38,356 bases of DNA from an uncultured Anaeroplasmataceae bacterium. Lineage in GTDB: Bacteria > Bacillota_I > Bacilli_A > Acholeplasmatales > Anaeroplasmataceae. This document shows, piece after piece, positions 6,968-16,499 of the stretch (positions are counted from its first letter, which is position 1; every line of letters begins with the position of its first letter). Where the stretch lies: positions 1 through 38,356 of the forward strand of contig CANQBD010000014.1 of the NCBI GenBank assembly GCA_947589245.1. The letters are read 5' to 3'. The notes under the pieces are model-generated. The model saw only the letters and a list, made by a program, of their open reading frames with translations, was not told the origin of the DNA and did not search any database. The position numbers were made by a program, and so were the translations under genes.

Positions 6968-9589
6968 ATGGAAGATAAATTAACACCTCAAGAAGAGGTA
7001 AATCAATTAGTTGCTAAGGCATTAAAGGCATTAGAGGCCTATGCTGGTTATACTCAAGAAAAAATTGATTATATAGTTGCTAAGTGTTCAGTTGCAGCTT
7101 TAGATAAGCATGGAGAGCTGGCTAAGTTAGCCATTGAAGAAACGGGACGTGGTGTATTTGAGGATAAGGCAACTAAGAATTTATTTGCCTGTGAATATGT
7201 CACTAATAATATGAAAAGAACAAAAACTGTTGGCATCATTAGTGAAGATCCAGTTACAGGCATAACTGAACTTGCTGAGCCTGTCGGGGTTGTTGCTGGT
7301 ATTACACCCGTTACTAACCCTACATCAACAGCTATTTTTAAGGCCTTAATTTGCTTGAAGACGCGTAATCCAATTATTTTCGCTTTTCATCCAAGTGCTC
7401 AAAAATGTTCAGTTGCGGCAGCTAAGGTTGTCTATGATGCAGCTTTAGAGGCTGGTGCGCCACTTGGGGCAATTCAATGGATCGAACATCCATCTATGGA
7501 GGCAACAACTGCGCTCATGAATCATCCGGGTGTTGCCACAATTTTAGCTACCGGTGGTAATGCGATGGTTAAGGCTGCTTATTCATGTGGAAAGCCAGCC
7601 TTAGGTGTTGGGGCTGGTAATGTTCCAGCATATATGGAAAAAACTTGTAATGTACGTCAAGCAGTCAATGATATCATCATGTCAAAATCATTTGATAATG
7701 GTATGATTTGTGCTTCTGAACAGGCTGTTATTATCGATGAAGAAATTTATGATGCAGCAGTTACTGAATTTAAATCCTATGGTGTTTATTTTGCTGATCA
7801 TCAAGAAAAGAAGTTGTTAGAGTCTTATATGTTTGGTGTTAATAATGAAGCTGATAAGGAAAATGCTAAATTAAATCCAAACATTGTTGGTAAGAGTGCT
7901 AAATGGATTGCTGATGAAGCCGGCTTTAAAGTTCCTGATAATACAGTTATTATTTGTGTTGAATGTTATAGTGTTGGAGCTTTAGAACCATTAACACGTG
8001 AAAAGCTTTCCCCAGTTTTAGCAGTTTTAAAAGCTCATTCAACGGAAGAAGGAATTGAACTTTCTAAGCAAATGGTTGAATTTAATGGTTTGGGTCACTC
8101 GGCCGCTATCCATACTGCCGATGAGGCTTTAACTAAGCGTTTTGGTGATGTCATTCCTGCAATTAGAATTATCGCTAATTCACCTTCAACCTTTGGTGGT
8201 ATAGGTAATGTTTATAATTCTTTCATTCCATCTTTAACATTAGGTTGTGGTTCCTATGGTCACAACTCTGTGGCTGGTAATGTAAGTGCTATTAATTTAT
8301 TAAATGTTAAAAGAGTTGGTCAAAGGAGAAATAATATGCAGTGGTTTAAGGTTCCAGCTAAAATTTATTTTGAAAGAAATTCAATAGAATATTTACACCA
8401 AATGAAAGAAATGGGAAAGGTTATAATTGTTACTGATCGTTCAATGGTTGATTTAGGCTATGTTAATCGTGTAACTGATCAACTTTCATTGCGTAGTCCT
8501 GAAGTTCAACACCAGCTTTTCTGTGATGTTGAGCCTGATCCATCAATTCAAACTGTTTTAAAAGGTGTCCAATTAATGCGTTCTTTTGAGCCTGATACAA
8601 TTATTGCTTTAGGTGGTGGCTCTGCTATGGATGCTGCTAAGGGTATGTGGCTATTTTATGAACATCCTGAAGTAAATTTTAATGATTTAAAACAAAAATT
8701 TATGGATATTCGTAAGCGAGCTTTTCAATATCCCGAGTTAGGTAAAAAAGCTAATTTAGTTTGTATTCCTACAACCTCTGGTACTGGTTCTGAGGTTACA
8801 CCTTTTGCAGTTATTACAGATAAGGTTGAGAATAAGAAATATCCATTAACAGACTACTCTTTAACTCCGACAGTAGCTATCATCGATCCAGCTTTAACAA
8901 TGACTTTACCTAAATCAATTACAGCTGATACTGGTATGGATGTTTTAACTCATGCTACAGAAGCCTTTGTTTCAACACTAGCTTCTGATTATACAGATGG
9001 TTTAGCAATTCAAGCAGTTAAGATGGTATTTGCATATTTAGAGCGGGCTTATAAAAATGGGGCTAATGATCCAGAGGCTCGTGAGAAAATGCACAATGCT
9101 TCAGCTTTAGCTGGTATGGCTTTTGCCAATGCTTTCTTAGGTATGAATCATTCAATGGCTCACAAGGTTGGGGCTGAGTTCCATGTACCACATGGTCGTG
9201 CCAATGCTATTTTACTACCATTTACAATTCGTTATAATGGTACAAGACCTCAAAAGCTATCAACGTGGCCAAAATACAATTATTATCGGGCAGATGAAAA
9301 ATATGCTGAGCTTGCTAGAGTTTTAGGGTTACCAGCTTCAACAGTTGAAGAAGGGGTTGAATCCTATGCTAAGGCTTGTGGTGAACTTGCTAAAAAGGTT
9401 GGCATTAAGATGAATTTTAAGAGTCAAAATCTAGATGAAAAAGCCTATTTGGCAGCAGTTGAAAAGTTGGCATATCTAGCTTATGAGGATCAATGTTCCC
9501 CTGCTAATCCAAGAGTTCCAATGGTTGAAGATATGAAGAAAATTTTAACTGATGCCTATTATACAGAAGAATTTATTGAAAAGGAATAA
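6968..9589 (+). CDS. adhE: Bifunctional aldehyde/alcohol dehydrogenase AdhE
   Basis: Converts acetyl-CoA to acetaldehyde and then ethanol, consuming two NADH, the main ethanol route in fermenting anaerobes. The N-terminal CoA-acylating aldehyde dehydrogenase half has catalytic Cys248 in NGMICASEQ. The C-terminal iron-dependent alcohol dehydrogenase half has the nucleotide loop GGGSAMDAAKG and the iron-ligand stretches DVLTHATEAF and HKVGAEFHVPHG. Length (873 aa) is standard and the enzyme is complete. The ribosome site GGAGG lies 7 bp before the ATG. It has its own promoter with an operator-like palindrome. Such proteins usually form spirosome filaments. Confidence 0.97.
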   Translation: MEDKLTPQEEVNQLVAKALKALEAYAGYTQEKIDYIVAKCSVAALDKHGELAKLAIEETGRGVFEDKATKNLFACEYVTNNMKRTKTVGIISEDPVTGITELAEPVGVVAGITPVTNPTSTAIFKALICLKTRNPIIFAFHPSAQKCSVAAAKVVYDAALEAGAPLGAIQWIEHPSMEATTALMNHPGVATILATGGNAMVKAAYSCGKPALGVGAGNVPAYMEKTCNVRQAVNDIIMSKSFDNGMICASEQAVIIDEEIYDAAVTEFKSYGVYFADHQEKKLLESYMFGVNNEADKENAKLNPNIVGKSAKWIADEAGFKVPDNTVIICVECYSVGALEPLTREKLSPVLAVLKAHSTEEGIELSKQMVEFNGLGHSAAIHTADEALTKRFGDVIPAIRIIANSPSTFGGIGNVYNSFIPSLTLGCGSYGHNSVAGNVSAINLLNVKRVGQRRNNMQWFKVPAKIYFERNSIEYLHQMKEMGKVIIVTDRSMVDLGYVNRVTDQLSLRSPEVQHQLFCDVEPDPSIQTVLKGVQLMRSFEPDTIIALGGGSAMDAAKGMWLFYEHPEVNFNDLKQKFMDIRKRAFQYPELGKKANLVCIPTTSGTGSEVTPFAVITDKVENKKYPLTDYSLTPTVAIIDPALTMTLPKSITADTGMDVLTHATEAFVSTLASDYTDGLAIQAVKMVFAYLERAYKNGANDPEAREKMHNASALAGMAFANAFLGMNHSMAHKVGAEFHVPHGRANAILLPFTIRYNGTRPQKLSTWPKYNYYRADEKYAELARVLGLPASTVEEGVESYAKACGELAKKVGIKMNFKSQNLDEKAYLAAVEKLAYLAYEDQCSPANPRVPMVEDMKKILTDAYYTEEFIEKE

Positions 9590-9592
9590 GAT

Positions 9593-9892
9593 ATGTTAAC
9601 ACCAAAACAAAAAGCGTATTTAAAAAGTTTAGCTCAATCTCAAAAGCCTACCTTTCAAATTGGTAAGGAGGGCTTGAGTACTAATTTAAGAGATGATGTT
9701 TTAAACTATTTAAATAAACATGAAATTATAAAAATTAGTATATTAAAAAATTCACTTACTACTTTTGAGGAAGCCATCGCTTATTTTTCCTTAAGTGATA
9801 TTGAGTTTGTTCAAAAAATTGGTAGAGTACTTGTTTTATATAAGCATTCTAATACTATTGATAATCCAATAGTTTTGCCTGCCAAGAAGTAA
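9593..9892 (+). CDS. yhbY: YhbY/CRS1 family RNA-binding protein
   Basis: A small KH-like RNA-binding protein associated with pre-50S ribosomal particles. The 99 aa match the family's usual about 97 aa, with the opening LTPKQKAYLKSLA and the RNA-contacting loop QIGKEGLS near residue 23. It begins 3 bp after adhE with only a weak ribosome site (GGAATAAG), so it probably depends on translation of adhE. This is an unusual partner; in Bacillus it lies with yqeH and nadD. Confidence 0.9.
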   Translation: MLTPKQKAYLKSLAQSQKPTFQIGKEGLSTNLRDDVLNYLNKHEIIKISILKNSLTTFEEAIAYFSLSDIEFVQKIGRVLVLYKHSNTIDNPIVLPAKK

Positions 9893-9900
9893 AATTATTA

Positions 9901-9936
9901 GGCTTTTAAAATATTGTTATTTTAAAGGCTTTTTCT
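9901..9936 (+). terminator. Terminator after yhbY
   Basis: TTTAAAATA-TTGT-TATTTTAAA forms a 9-bp AT stem followed by GGCTTTTTC. The stem is weak in GC but the T tract is good. Confidence 0.6.
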
Positions 9937-10038
9937 TTTATAACTCCAATCTTTGTTTGCAATATTTCTTTTTTCAATTGACTTTAAGCTAAATTATTAC
10001 TAAAATTTCTTGTTTTCGTTTTTATTTTTTTCTTTTTT

Positions 10039-10047
10039 TGATATAAT
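10039..10047 (+). promoter_or_regulatory. Extended -10 promoter
   Basis: TGATATAAT, a perfect extended -10, lies 33 bp before the TIGR04076 gene and follows a T-rich stretch. No clear -35 is seen. Confidence 0.5.
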
Positions 10048-10079
10048 AAACTATATATGTCTATTTAGGAGGTTCTAAT

Positions 10080-10382
10080 ATGAAGCAATGTAAAATTACA
10101 GTCATGCGTAAAGCCTTTTATGCTGATTTAGCTGCTCTTTACGAAAATCCTCTAGCTTGTGCCTGTGATTTGCAAGAAGGTCAAGTTTTTATTACTGATG
10201 GTTATACCAAACCTCAAGGGTTATGTGACAGTGCTTGGGCTTCTTTATCTAGCTTTGTTATGACCTTAGCCTGTGGTGGCGAAGATATTTATGATGGTTG
10301 GATGAAAAATAAAAAAAGTGCGATGATTTCTTGTAATGATGGCTTTCGCCCAGTCAGTTTTTATATTGAGGTTATTGAATAG
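10080..10382 (+). CDS. TIGR04076 family protein
   Basis: A 100-aa cytoplasmic protein with the family's features: an opening ITVMRKAF, a central GQVFITDG, KPQGLCDSAWASL with Cys and Trp, and the ending SCNDGFRPVSFYIE. The conserved Cys and DG-RPV pattern suggests a metal or substrate site, but no function is established for the family. A strong AGGAGG precedes the ATG. It leads the polA unit with a 35-bp gap. Confidence 0.85.
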   Translation: MKQCKITVMRKAFYADLAALYENPLACACDLQEGQVFITDGYTKPQGLCDSAWASLSSFVMTLACGGEDIYDGWMKNKKSAMISCNDGFRPVSFYIEVIE

Positions 10383-10417
10383 TCTTTAAGATATTATATA
10401 GTTTAGGATGTGAGAAA

Positions 10418-13045
10418 ATGAAGCGAATGATTTTAGTAGATGGTAATTCTTTAATGTATAGAGCCTATTATGGTATGGCCGCAGTTGGCAACTTAACTAC
10501 TAATTCCAAAGGCTTATACACTAACGCAATCTATGCCTTTGCGAGAATGATTAATCATTTAATTGCTAGTCAATATGATGCTATCCTAGTGGCTTTTGAT
10601 GCTGGTAAAAAAACGTTACGTCATGAGTGGATGACCGATTATAAGGCTGGAAGAGCTCCAATGCCTGATGAATTTAAGATGCAAATTGTTTATATTAAGC
10701 AATTTTTAGAAATTATGCGTATTAAACAGTATGAACAGCCTTTATATGAAGCAGATGATATTATTGGTACAATGGCTAAAAAAGCCGAAGAAGCTGGATA
10801 TCATGTGGATATATACTCATCTGATAAAGATTTACTTCAATTAATTACGCCTAACACAACAGTTCATTTGACTAAAAAGGGAATGACTGATTTAGAAGAC
10901 TACACTCCTGAAACCTTCTTAGAAAAATATGAAATCAACTATGAACAATTTGTTGATTTAAAGGCTTTGATGGGCGATAAGAGTGATAATTTGCCTGGCA
11001 TTCCAGGAATTGGTGAGAAGAAGGCAATCAAATATCTTAAACAATATGGTTCATTAGATAATATAATAGCTAAAAGAGCTGAAATTGGTGGGGCAGATGG
11101 TGTTAAAATTAATGAAGGTTACGAAAAGGCTTTATTATGTCGGAAGATGGCTACCATTATCACTGACTCTCCTATTAAAGTTACTATTGAAGATACAATT
11201 AAAAAGTCCTTTGATCGAGATAAACTTATTAATTTTTACCAAGAACTTGAATTTAAATCTTTATTAAAAGAAATAGCTTATGATTCTAATGAAATTTCTT
11301 TAAAGACACCTAAGATAGCTTATGAAGTAGTTACGGATGTCTTACGTTTTAAAGAGATATTATTACCTTATTCAGCTTTAATCTTTGAAACATTTGAATA
11401 TAATTACCATAAGAGTCCTTTATTGGCGATAGGTTTAAAAAATCGTTTAGGTACTTTTATTATTGAGCCTGAGATGATTTATAGTAGTATTGATTTACAG
11501 CTATTTTTAGCTGATGATAATCATAAAGCTATCTATGATTATAAAAGAGCTTATGTTTTACTTAAACGTTTAGGTTTTGAGCTTGCTGGAATTGATTTTG
11601 ATTTATTATTAGCTAGCTATGTTTTAAATTCTTCATTAGGCAAAGAAGAATTTAAGGTTGTAAGTAATTATTTTAATTATGACGATGTGTTATATGATGA
11701 ACAAGTTTATGGCAAGGGAGCTAAAAAGACTATTCCAGCTAAGGAGCTACTTTACCAGCATATTGCTAAAAAGGTTAATTGTGTTTATTTCTTAAAAAAT
11801 GACTGTTTAACGAAATTAAAAGAAGGCTCACAATTAGATTTATTAACCGAAATTGAAATTCCTTTATCTAGAGTATTAGGTAAAATGGAATTTAATGGTA
11901 TCAGTGTTGACTTAGAGGAATTAGAAAGACAAAAAAGCTTTTTAGAAACCGATATTGAGGAGTTGACTAAAAAGATTTATGATGTCAGCGGTGAAGTTTT
12001 TAATATTTCTTCACCTAAACAATTAGGTACTATTTTATTTGAAAAGCTAGGTATTCCATATCCTAAAAAGAGAGCAACTAGCTATTCAACGGATATTGAA
12101 ATTTTACAAGCAATTAGGTTATTTCATCCTATTGTTGATTTAATTATTGAATATCGAGCCAAGACAAAGCTTTATTCAACATATATAGTTGGTTTAAAAG
12201 AACAAATACATGGTGATAATAAAGTTCATACAATCTTCCAACAGGCTTTAACTACAACGGGTAGACTTTCTAGTGTTGAACCTAATTTACAAAATATTCC
12301 AATTAGGACTCCTGATGGTCATTTAATTAGAAAGATGTTTGTTCCTGAAAACAAAAGTAATATTTTATATTCAGCTGACTATTCTCAAATTGAATTGCGA
12401 GTTTTAGCTAGTATGGCTGATGTTAAGAAATTAAAGGAGGCTTTTATAGCTGGTGAGGATATTCATGCTAAAACAGCTAAAGAGGTATTTAATAAAACCG
12501 AAATTACTAGTGAAGATAGAAGAAGAGCTAAGGCAGTTAACTTTGGAATTGTCTATGGTATTTCCGCTTTCGGTCTAGCTACTGATTTAGGTATTTCTAA
12601 TGTTGAAGCTGCTAATTTCATTAAAAAATATTATGAGGTTTATCCAGAAATAAAAGTCTACATGGAAAAACTTATTGAATTTTGTAGTGCTAATGGCTAT
12701 GTTAAAACTTTGAAAAATCGAATTAGATATATTCCTGAAATCAATTCGAAAATTTATATGCAAAGAGAATTTGGTAAAAGAATGGCAATGAATGCCCCTA
12801 TTCAAGGAACAGCTGCAGATATTATTAAGATTGCGATGATCAAGATTGATAAAGAACTTGAATCAAGAAGACTAAAGAGTAAAATGTTAGTTCAGGTTCA
12901 TGATGAATTAGTTTTTGAAGTAGCTTATGGTGAAGAAGATATTATTGTTGAGCTTGTTAGAAGAAATATGCAAAACGCTATTGATATGGATGTGCCATTA
13001 TTAGTAGATGATTCATTTGGTAAAAATTGGTATGAGGTGAAATAA
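10418..13045 (+). CDS. polA: DNA polymerase I
   Basis: Fills repair gaps and removes Okazaki primers. The N-terminal 5'-3' nuclease domain has VDGNSLMYRAYYG and acidic sites such as YEADDIIG and GDKSDNLPG. The middle 3'-5' exonuclease domain looks inactive: the FDTET motif reads IFETFEYN, as in Bacillus-type Pol I. The C-terminal polymerase has motif A (YSADYSQIELR), motif B (RRRAKAVNFGIVYG) and motif C (VQVHDELVFE, residues 825-834). Length (875 aa) is typical. Its TAA shares one base with the ATG of the nitroreductase gene. Confidence 0.97.
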   Translation: MKRMILVDGNSLMYRAYYGMAAVGNLTTNSKGLYTNAIYAFARMINHLIASQYDAILVAFDAGKKTLRHEWMTDYKAGRAPMPDEFKMQIVYIKQFLEIMRIKQYEQPLYEADDIIGTMAKKAEEAGYHVDIYSSDKDLLQLITPNTTVHLTKKGMTDLEDYTPETFLEKYEINYEQFVDLKALMGDKSDNLPGIPGIGEKKAIKYLKQYGSLDNIIAKRAEIGGADGVKINEGYEKALLCRKMATIITDSPIKVTIEDTIKKSFDRDKLINFYQELEFKSLLKEIAYDSNEISLKTPKIAYEVVTDVLRFKEILLPYSALIFETFEYNYHKSPLLAIGLKNRLGTFIIEPEMIYSSIDLQLFLADDNHKAIYDYKRAYVLLKRLGFELAGIDFDLLLASYVLNSSLGKEEFKVVSNYFNYDDVLYDEQVYGKGAKKTIPAKELLYQHIAKKVNCVYFLKNDCLTKLKEGSQLDLLTEIEIPLSRVLGKMEFNGISVDLEELERQKSFLETDIEELTKKIYDVSGEVFNISSPKQLGTILFEKLGIPYPKKRATSYSTDIEILQAIRLFHPIVDLIIEYRAKTKLYSTYIVGLKEQIHGDNKVHTIFQQALTTTGRLSSVEPNLQNIPIRTPDGHLIRKMFVPENKSNILYSADYSQIELRVLASMADVKKLKEAFIAGEDIHAKTAKEVFNKTEITSEDRRRAKAVNFGIVYGISAFGLATDLGISNVEAANFIKKYYEVYPEIKVYMEKLIEFCSANGYVKTLKNRIRYIPEINSKIYMQREFGKRMAMNAPIQGTAADIIKIAMIKIDKELESRRLKSKMLVQVHDELVFEVAYGEEDIIVELVRRNMQNAIDMDVPLLVDDSFGKNWYEVK

Positions 13046-13554
13046 TGGATTATATTTTAAATAGAAGAAGTGTAAGAGAATTTGATTTAACAAAAAAAAT
13101 TTCTTTAGCTGATTTAAAGCTTTTATGTAAATATGCTGAGGCTGCTCCTTCTGCTCGTAATCAAAGGGGTCGTGAATATATTATTGTCGATGACCAAGAT
13201 GTTATTAATAAATTAGCCACTGTATCTAAGGGGTCAATGGTTTTAAGCCGTTGTAATACCTTAATAGCAGTTATTGGTAAGCCATTAGAAAGTTTAGCAA
13301 CTCCTCATATGCTTACGCAAGATTTAGCTTGTGCTGTAGAAAATATTTTACTTAAGGCTACAGAAATGGGTTATGGTAGTTGTTATATTGGAATTAATCC
13401 CTTAGAAGAGAGAATCGTTTCTTGTGATGAAATATTAGGCGTTACAGGTGGCGCCCATACTTTCGCTTTAATTGCTTTAGGCTATTGTAATAAAAAAGAA
13501 TTTTATGATAAGGATAAGTTTGATGAAGGTGTGCTTCATTATAATAGGTACTAA
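13045..13554 (+). CDS. Nitroreductase family oxidoreductase
   Basis: A 169-aa FMN-dependent NAD(P)H oxidoreductase of the nitroreductase fold. It opens with the flavin-binding NRRSVREFD and has the AAPSARNQRGRE phosphate-binding loop and a GYGSCYIG segment typical of the group. The natural substrate is unknown. It overlaps polA by one base and is 2 bp from mutM, so it is part of the repair/replication operon. It is slightly shorter than many family members, and dimeric like them by inference. Confidence 0.88.
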   Translation: MDYILNRRSVREFDLTKKISLADLKLLCKYAEAAPSARNQRGREYIIVDDQDVINKLATVSKGSMVLSRCNTLIAVIGKPLESLATPHMLTQDLACAVENILLKATEMGYGSCYIGINPLEERIVSCDEILGVTGGAHTFALIALGYCNKKEFYDKDKFDEGVLHYNRY

Positions 13555-13556
13555 TA

Positions 13557-14369
13557 ATGCCTGAATTAGCTGAAGTTGAAGTAGTAAGAAATGTCTTAAA
13601 TAATTCTTTAAAGGGTTTAGTAATTACAGGAATTGAGTGTCGATATAAACCTATTATTGAAGATGATTTTGCTTATTTTACTAGTAAAGTTTTAAATAAA
13701 AGAATAGTTGAAATAAAAAGATATGCTAAATACCTAATCTTTATTTTAGAGGACGGGGCTTTTATTTCTCATCTTCGAATGGAAGGAAAATATTTCTATG
13801 TATTAGAAAATGAGGAAATATCCAAGCATGTTCATGTGATTTTTCATCTTTCAAATGGTTATAAATTACTTTATGCTGATGTTAGGAAATTTGGTAGAAT
13901 TGTTTATAAACCAACGGAAGATATTTATAACACTTTACCTTTAAGTAATATTGGAGTTGAAGCTAATAATCCAGAATATAATCGTACTGAATTATTTAAG
14001 GCTATTACGAACAAAAGACTACCTATTAAAACGGTTCTTTTAGATCAGAGTATTATTTCTGGTTTAGGAAACATCTATGCTGATGAAGTATTATTTGCTT
14101 GTGGCATAAGTCCTTTTACAGAGGCCAAATGTATTACTTTAGAACAAATAGATCTAATTATGAATAATAGTCTAAAAATTTTAAATAAAGCTATTGAAAA
14201 TAAGGGGACAACTATTAGATCTTATACCTCATCTTTAGGTGTTGCTGGCAACTATCAAAACTTTTTATGTGTCCATACAAAGACTATTTGTCCTCGTTGT
14301 AATACAGCTTTAAGTAAATCTAAGATTAATGGGCGGACTAGCTATTATTGTCCAAATTGTCAAAAGTAG
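13557..14369 (+). CDS. mutM: Formamidopyrimidine-DNA glycosylase
   Basis: Removes 8-oxoguanine and formamidopyrimidines from DNA and nicks the site. The N-terminal catalytic Pro-Glu (PELAEVEVVR after Met) is present, though the usual PELPEVE reads PELAEVE. The catalytic Lys lies in HLRMEGKYF. The helix-two-turn-helix segment with LDQSIISGLGNIYADE and the C-terminal zinc finger (CPRC...CPNCQ) are intact. Length 270 aa is normal. polA-mutM-coaE order is shared with Bacillus. Confidence 0.95.
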   Translation: MPELAEVEVVRNVLNNSLKGLVITGIECRYKPIIEDDFAYFTSKVLNKRIVEIKRYAKYLIFILEDGAFISHLRMEGKYFYVLENEEISKHVHVIFHLSNGYKLLYADVRKFGRIVYKPTEDIYNTLPLSNIGVEANNPEYNRTELFKAITNKRLPIKTVLLDQSIISGLGNIYADEVLFACGISPFTEAKCITLEQIDLIMNNSLKILNKAIENKGTTIRSYTSSLGVAGNYQNFLCVHTKTICPRCNTALSKSKINGRTSYYCPNCQK

Positions 14370-14377
14370 GTGAAAGT

Positions 14378-14968
14378 TTGAAAAAGGTTATTGGTATAAC
14401 TGGTGGTATTGCAACGGGGAAAAGCACCATAGATAATATTATTAAATCCTTAGGCTATCAGGTTATTGACTCTGATGACATTTCTAAACGACTTAGCCAA
14501 AAGGGTGGCTGTGTCTATGAGGCGATAGTTGCTAATTTTGGTAAAGAATATTTAGATTCTTTAGGTGAAATTGATCGTCAAAAATTGGGGAAATTAATTT
14601 TTAATGATGCTAATGCTAAGGAACTTTTAAATAGTATTAGCCATCCTTTAATTGTTGAAGAAATTAAAAAAGAAGTGGCAATTTCAGCTAATGAGATGAT
14701 ATTTGTTGATATTCCCTTACTTTTTGAATCGCAATTAGCGTATTTATGTGATAAAATAATCTGTGTGTATGTTCCTCAAAAAATCCAACTTAAGCGGTTA
14801 ATGGCTAGAGATAAGATAACTAGGGATTATGCAATTGCTAAAATTAATAGTCAAATGGATCTTGAAATTAAAAAAGATCAATCAGATTATGTCATTTCCA
14901 CTTTAGGAGATTTAGCAGCTTCTAAAGAACAAATTATAAATATAATTACAGATATAAAAGGAGTATAA
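14378..14968 (+). CDS. coaE: Dephospho-CoA kinase
   Basis: Catalyses the last step of coenzyme A synthesis. P-loop GITGGIATGKST at the N-terminus, the DSDDISKRL segment and the LLFES lid region identify it. I place the start at the TTG at 14378 (MKKVIGITGG..., 196 aa), because AGGTGA lies 4 bp upstream. The longer frame from 14348 would overlap mutM and add ten unneeded residues. It follows mutM by 8 bp. Confidence 0.92.
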   Translation: MKKVIGITGGIATGKSTIDNIIKSLGYQVIDSDDISKRLSQKGGCVYEAIVANFGKEYLDSLGEIDRQKLGKLIFNDANAKELLNSISHPLIVEEIKKEVAISANEMIFVDIPLLFESQLAYLCDKIICVYVPQKIQLKRLMARDKITRDYAIAKINSQMDLEIKKDQSDYVISTLGDLAASKEQIINIITDIKGV

Positions 14969-14970
14969 TT

Positions 14971-15321
14971 ATGGCAGCAATAGTTGAAACAAAAGAAAAT
15001 TTAATAGATGAGCTTTTACAAACTCATTATTATAAAGCAGGCTATGAGGAAATAAAGAATACTTATCTAACCATTTGTAAGCAAGTTGGTTTAAGACTGG
15101 TTTCAATTGATGATGGTTATTCTGAAATTTTTGCTGAAAAGCCTCATATGACTGTTTTAGCTAAAATTATTGAACAAAACCCTAAAGAATCTTCAATTGA
15201 TTTTTATATTAGTGCTGAGTATTTATTTGGTAATAAGAAGAAGGCTTTTGCTTTATTAGAGACTATTTATAAGAATTTAGAGAAGGTTTATGAATTAAAG
15301 GGCTTAGGTTTACATAAATAA
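14971..15321 (+). CDS. Conserved hypothetical protein in the coaE-dnaB interval
   Basis: A 116-aa soluble protein that I do not recognise. It is predicted mixed alpha/beta, with a DFYISAEYLFGNKKKAF segment in its second half and no cysteine-rich finger. In Bacillus the gene between coaE and dnaB is nrdR, a zinc-ribbon repressor, but this protein has no zinc ribbon and is not NrdR. It is 2 bp after coaE and 11 bp before dnaB, with a good upstream AAAGGAG, so it is co-expressed with replication-start genes. Confidence 0.7.
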   Translation: MAAIVETKENLIDELLQTHYYKAGYEEIKNTYLTICKQVGLRLVSIDDGYSEIFAEKPHMTVLAKIIEQNPKESSIDFYISAEYLFGNKKKAFALLETIYKNLEKVYELKGLGLHK

Positions 15322-15332
15322 GGAGGGATATT

Positions 15333-16499
15333 ATGGAGACATTAGCACATAAGAAATTAAATATTTATTCCAGCTTTAGCTTATCAAGTGATGATGTTTC
15401 TACAATATCTTTGCTTTACGCTCCTTTAATTAAGAGTGAAGCAATATGCTTATATTTTGGTTTAGAATCACTACTTGAAAGAAATAATTTAAAAAGTGAA
15501 AATTATCTTCATCAGGAAATCTTTGACATATATGATTTGACTGAAAAAGATTTTTTAAAGGCTCGTTATCAGCTTGAAGGTATTGGTTTATTACAAACCT
15601 ATTGTAAAGATGATGAATTTATTTATGTTATTTGTCCACCCTTATCACCAAAGAATTTTATAAAGGATGCTACTTTAGGTCTTTATCTTTATTCTAAGGT
15701 TGGCAAAGAGCTTTATGAAAAAATTTATAATCATTTTAAAATTGAAAAAATTGATAAGAGTAGTTTTAAGAATATAACAAAGAATTTTGAGGATATTTTC
15801 ACTTCCCAAATTAATGAAGATGTCAGTTTTAGTCGCTTTCAGTATTTGCTTGGGAGAAAGCCTAATAATGTAAAAATCAATAATCGTCAATTTGATTTTG
15901 ATAAGTTTGCTAAGAATATTAATCTTGATTTTTTAGAGACAGGTATTACAAAGCAATTTACAGATCAAATTAATAGTTTAGCTTATGTTTATGCTTTTGA
16001 TGAGATGCAAATGGCTCAACTTTATAATGAGTCTATCAATAAGAGTGGTTTATTTGATTATCGTTTATTAAAGAAGAAAGCTAATATTTTATATAGCTAT
16101 TTGCATCATATGGATGCTCCAAAATTATTGACTAAGGAAGCTGAAAATATCAATGCTGTTGATTTGATAAATTATTTAGATAATACACCGGCAGCGGATA
16201 TTTTGGCTGATTTAATGCCCAATTTTCCAGCTAATTATTTAAGCACTATTAATGATATTTATGCTAATATTATTTTGCCTAGAGGTGTTTTAAATTGTAT
16301 GATTATCAAAGTGTTAAAAGAAAAAAGTGGTGAACTTCCACCATTAGCTTATTTTAAAAAGGTAAGTGAAACTTGGATTAGTAACAATGTATTTACAACA
16401 ATTGATGCTATTAAATTTTCAACTAATTATGAGGCTGATAATTCGAAAAAGAAAGTTCAAAATTCTAAATATACAGCAGGAAGTGGTGAAACTTTATGA
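15333..16499 (+). CDS. dnaB: Replication initiation and membrane attachment protein DnaB
   Basis: The Bacillota primosome protein that helps DnaD and DnaI load the replicative helicase at oriC and stalled forks. It is recognised by position immediately before dnaI, the 388-aa length, and the DnaB/DnaD-type helical segments, including the C-terminal stretch PPLAYFKKVSETWISNNVFT (the YxxxIxxW-like patch). The sequence is divergent. Its TGA overlaps the dnaI ATG by four bases. It is not the hexameric helicase called DnaB in E. coli. Confidence 0.85.
   Translation: METLAHKKLNIYSSFSLSSDDVSTISLLYAPLIKSEAICLYFGLESLLERNNLKSENYLHQEIFDIYDLTEKDFLKARYQLEGIGLLQTYCKDDEFIYVICPPLSPKNFIKDATLGLYLYSKVGKELYEKIYNHFKIEKIDKSSFKNITKNFEDIFTSQINEDVSFSRFQYLLGRKPNNVKINNRQFDFDKFAKNINLDFLETGITKQFTDQINSLAYVYAFDEMQMAQLYNESINKSGLFDYRLLKKKANILYSYLHHMDAPKLLTKEAENINAVDLINYLDNTPAADILADLMPNFPANYLSTINDIYANIILPRGVLNCMIIKVLKEKSGELPPLAYFKKVSETWISNNVFTTIDAIKFSTNYEADNSKKKVQNSKYTAGSGETL

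Noticed and set aside
7069-7263. Leftward 64-aa frame inside adhE
   Set aside because: It is the complement of a strongly coding region, has no ribosome site and no protein features.
12587-12805. Leftward 72-aa frame inside polA
   Set aside because: It lies over the conserved polymerase motif B region, with no start signal.
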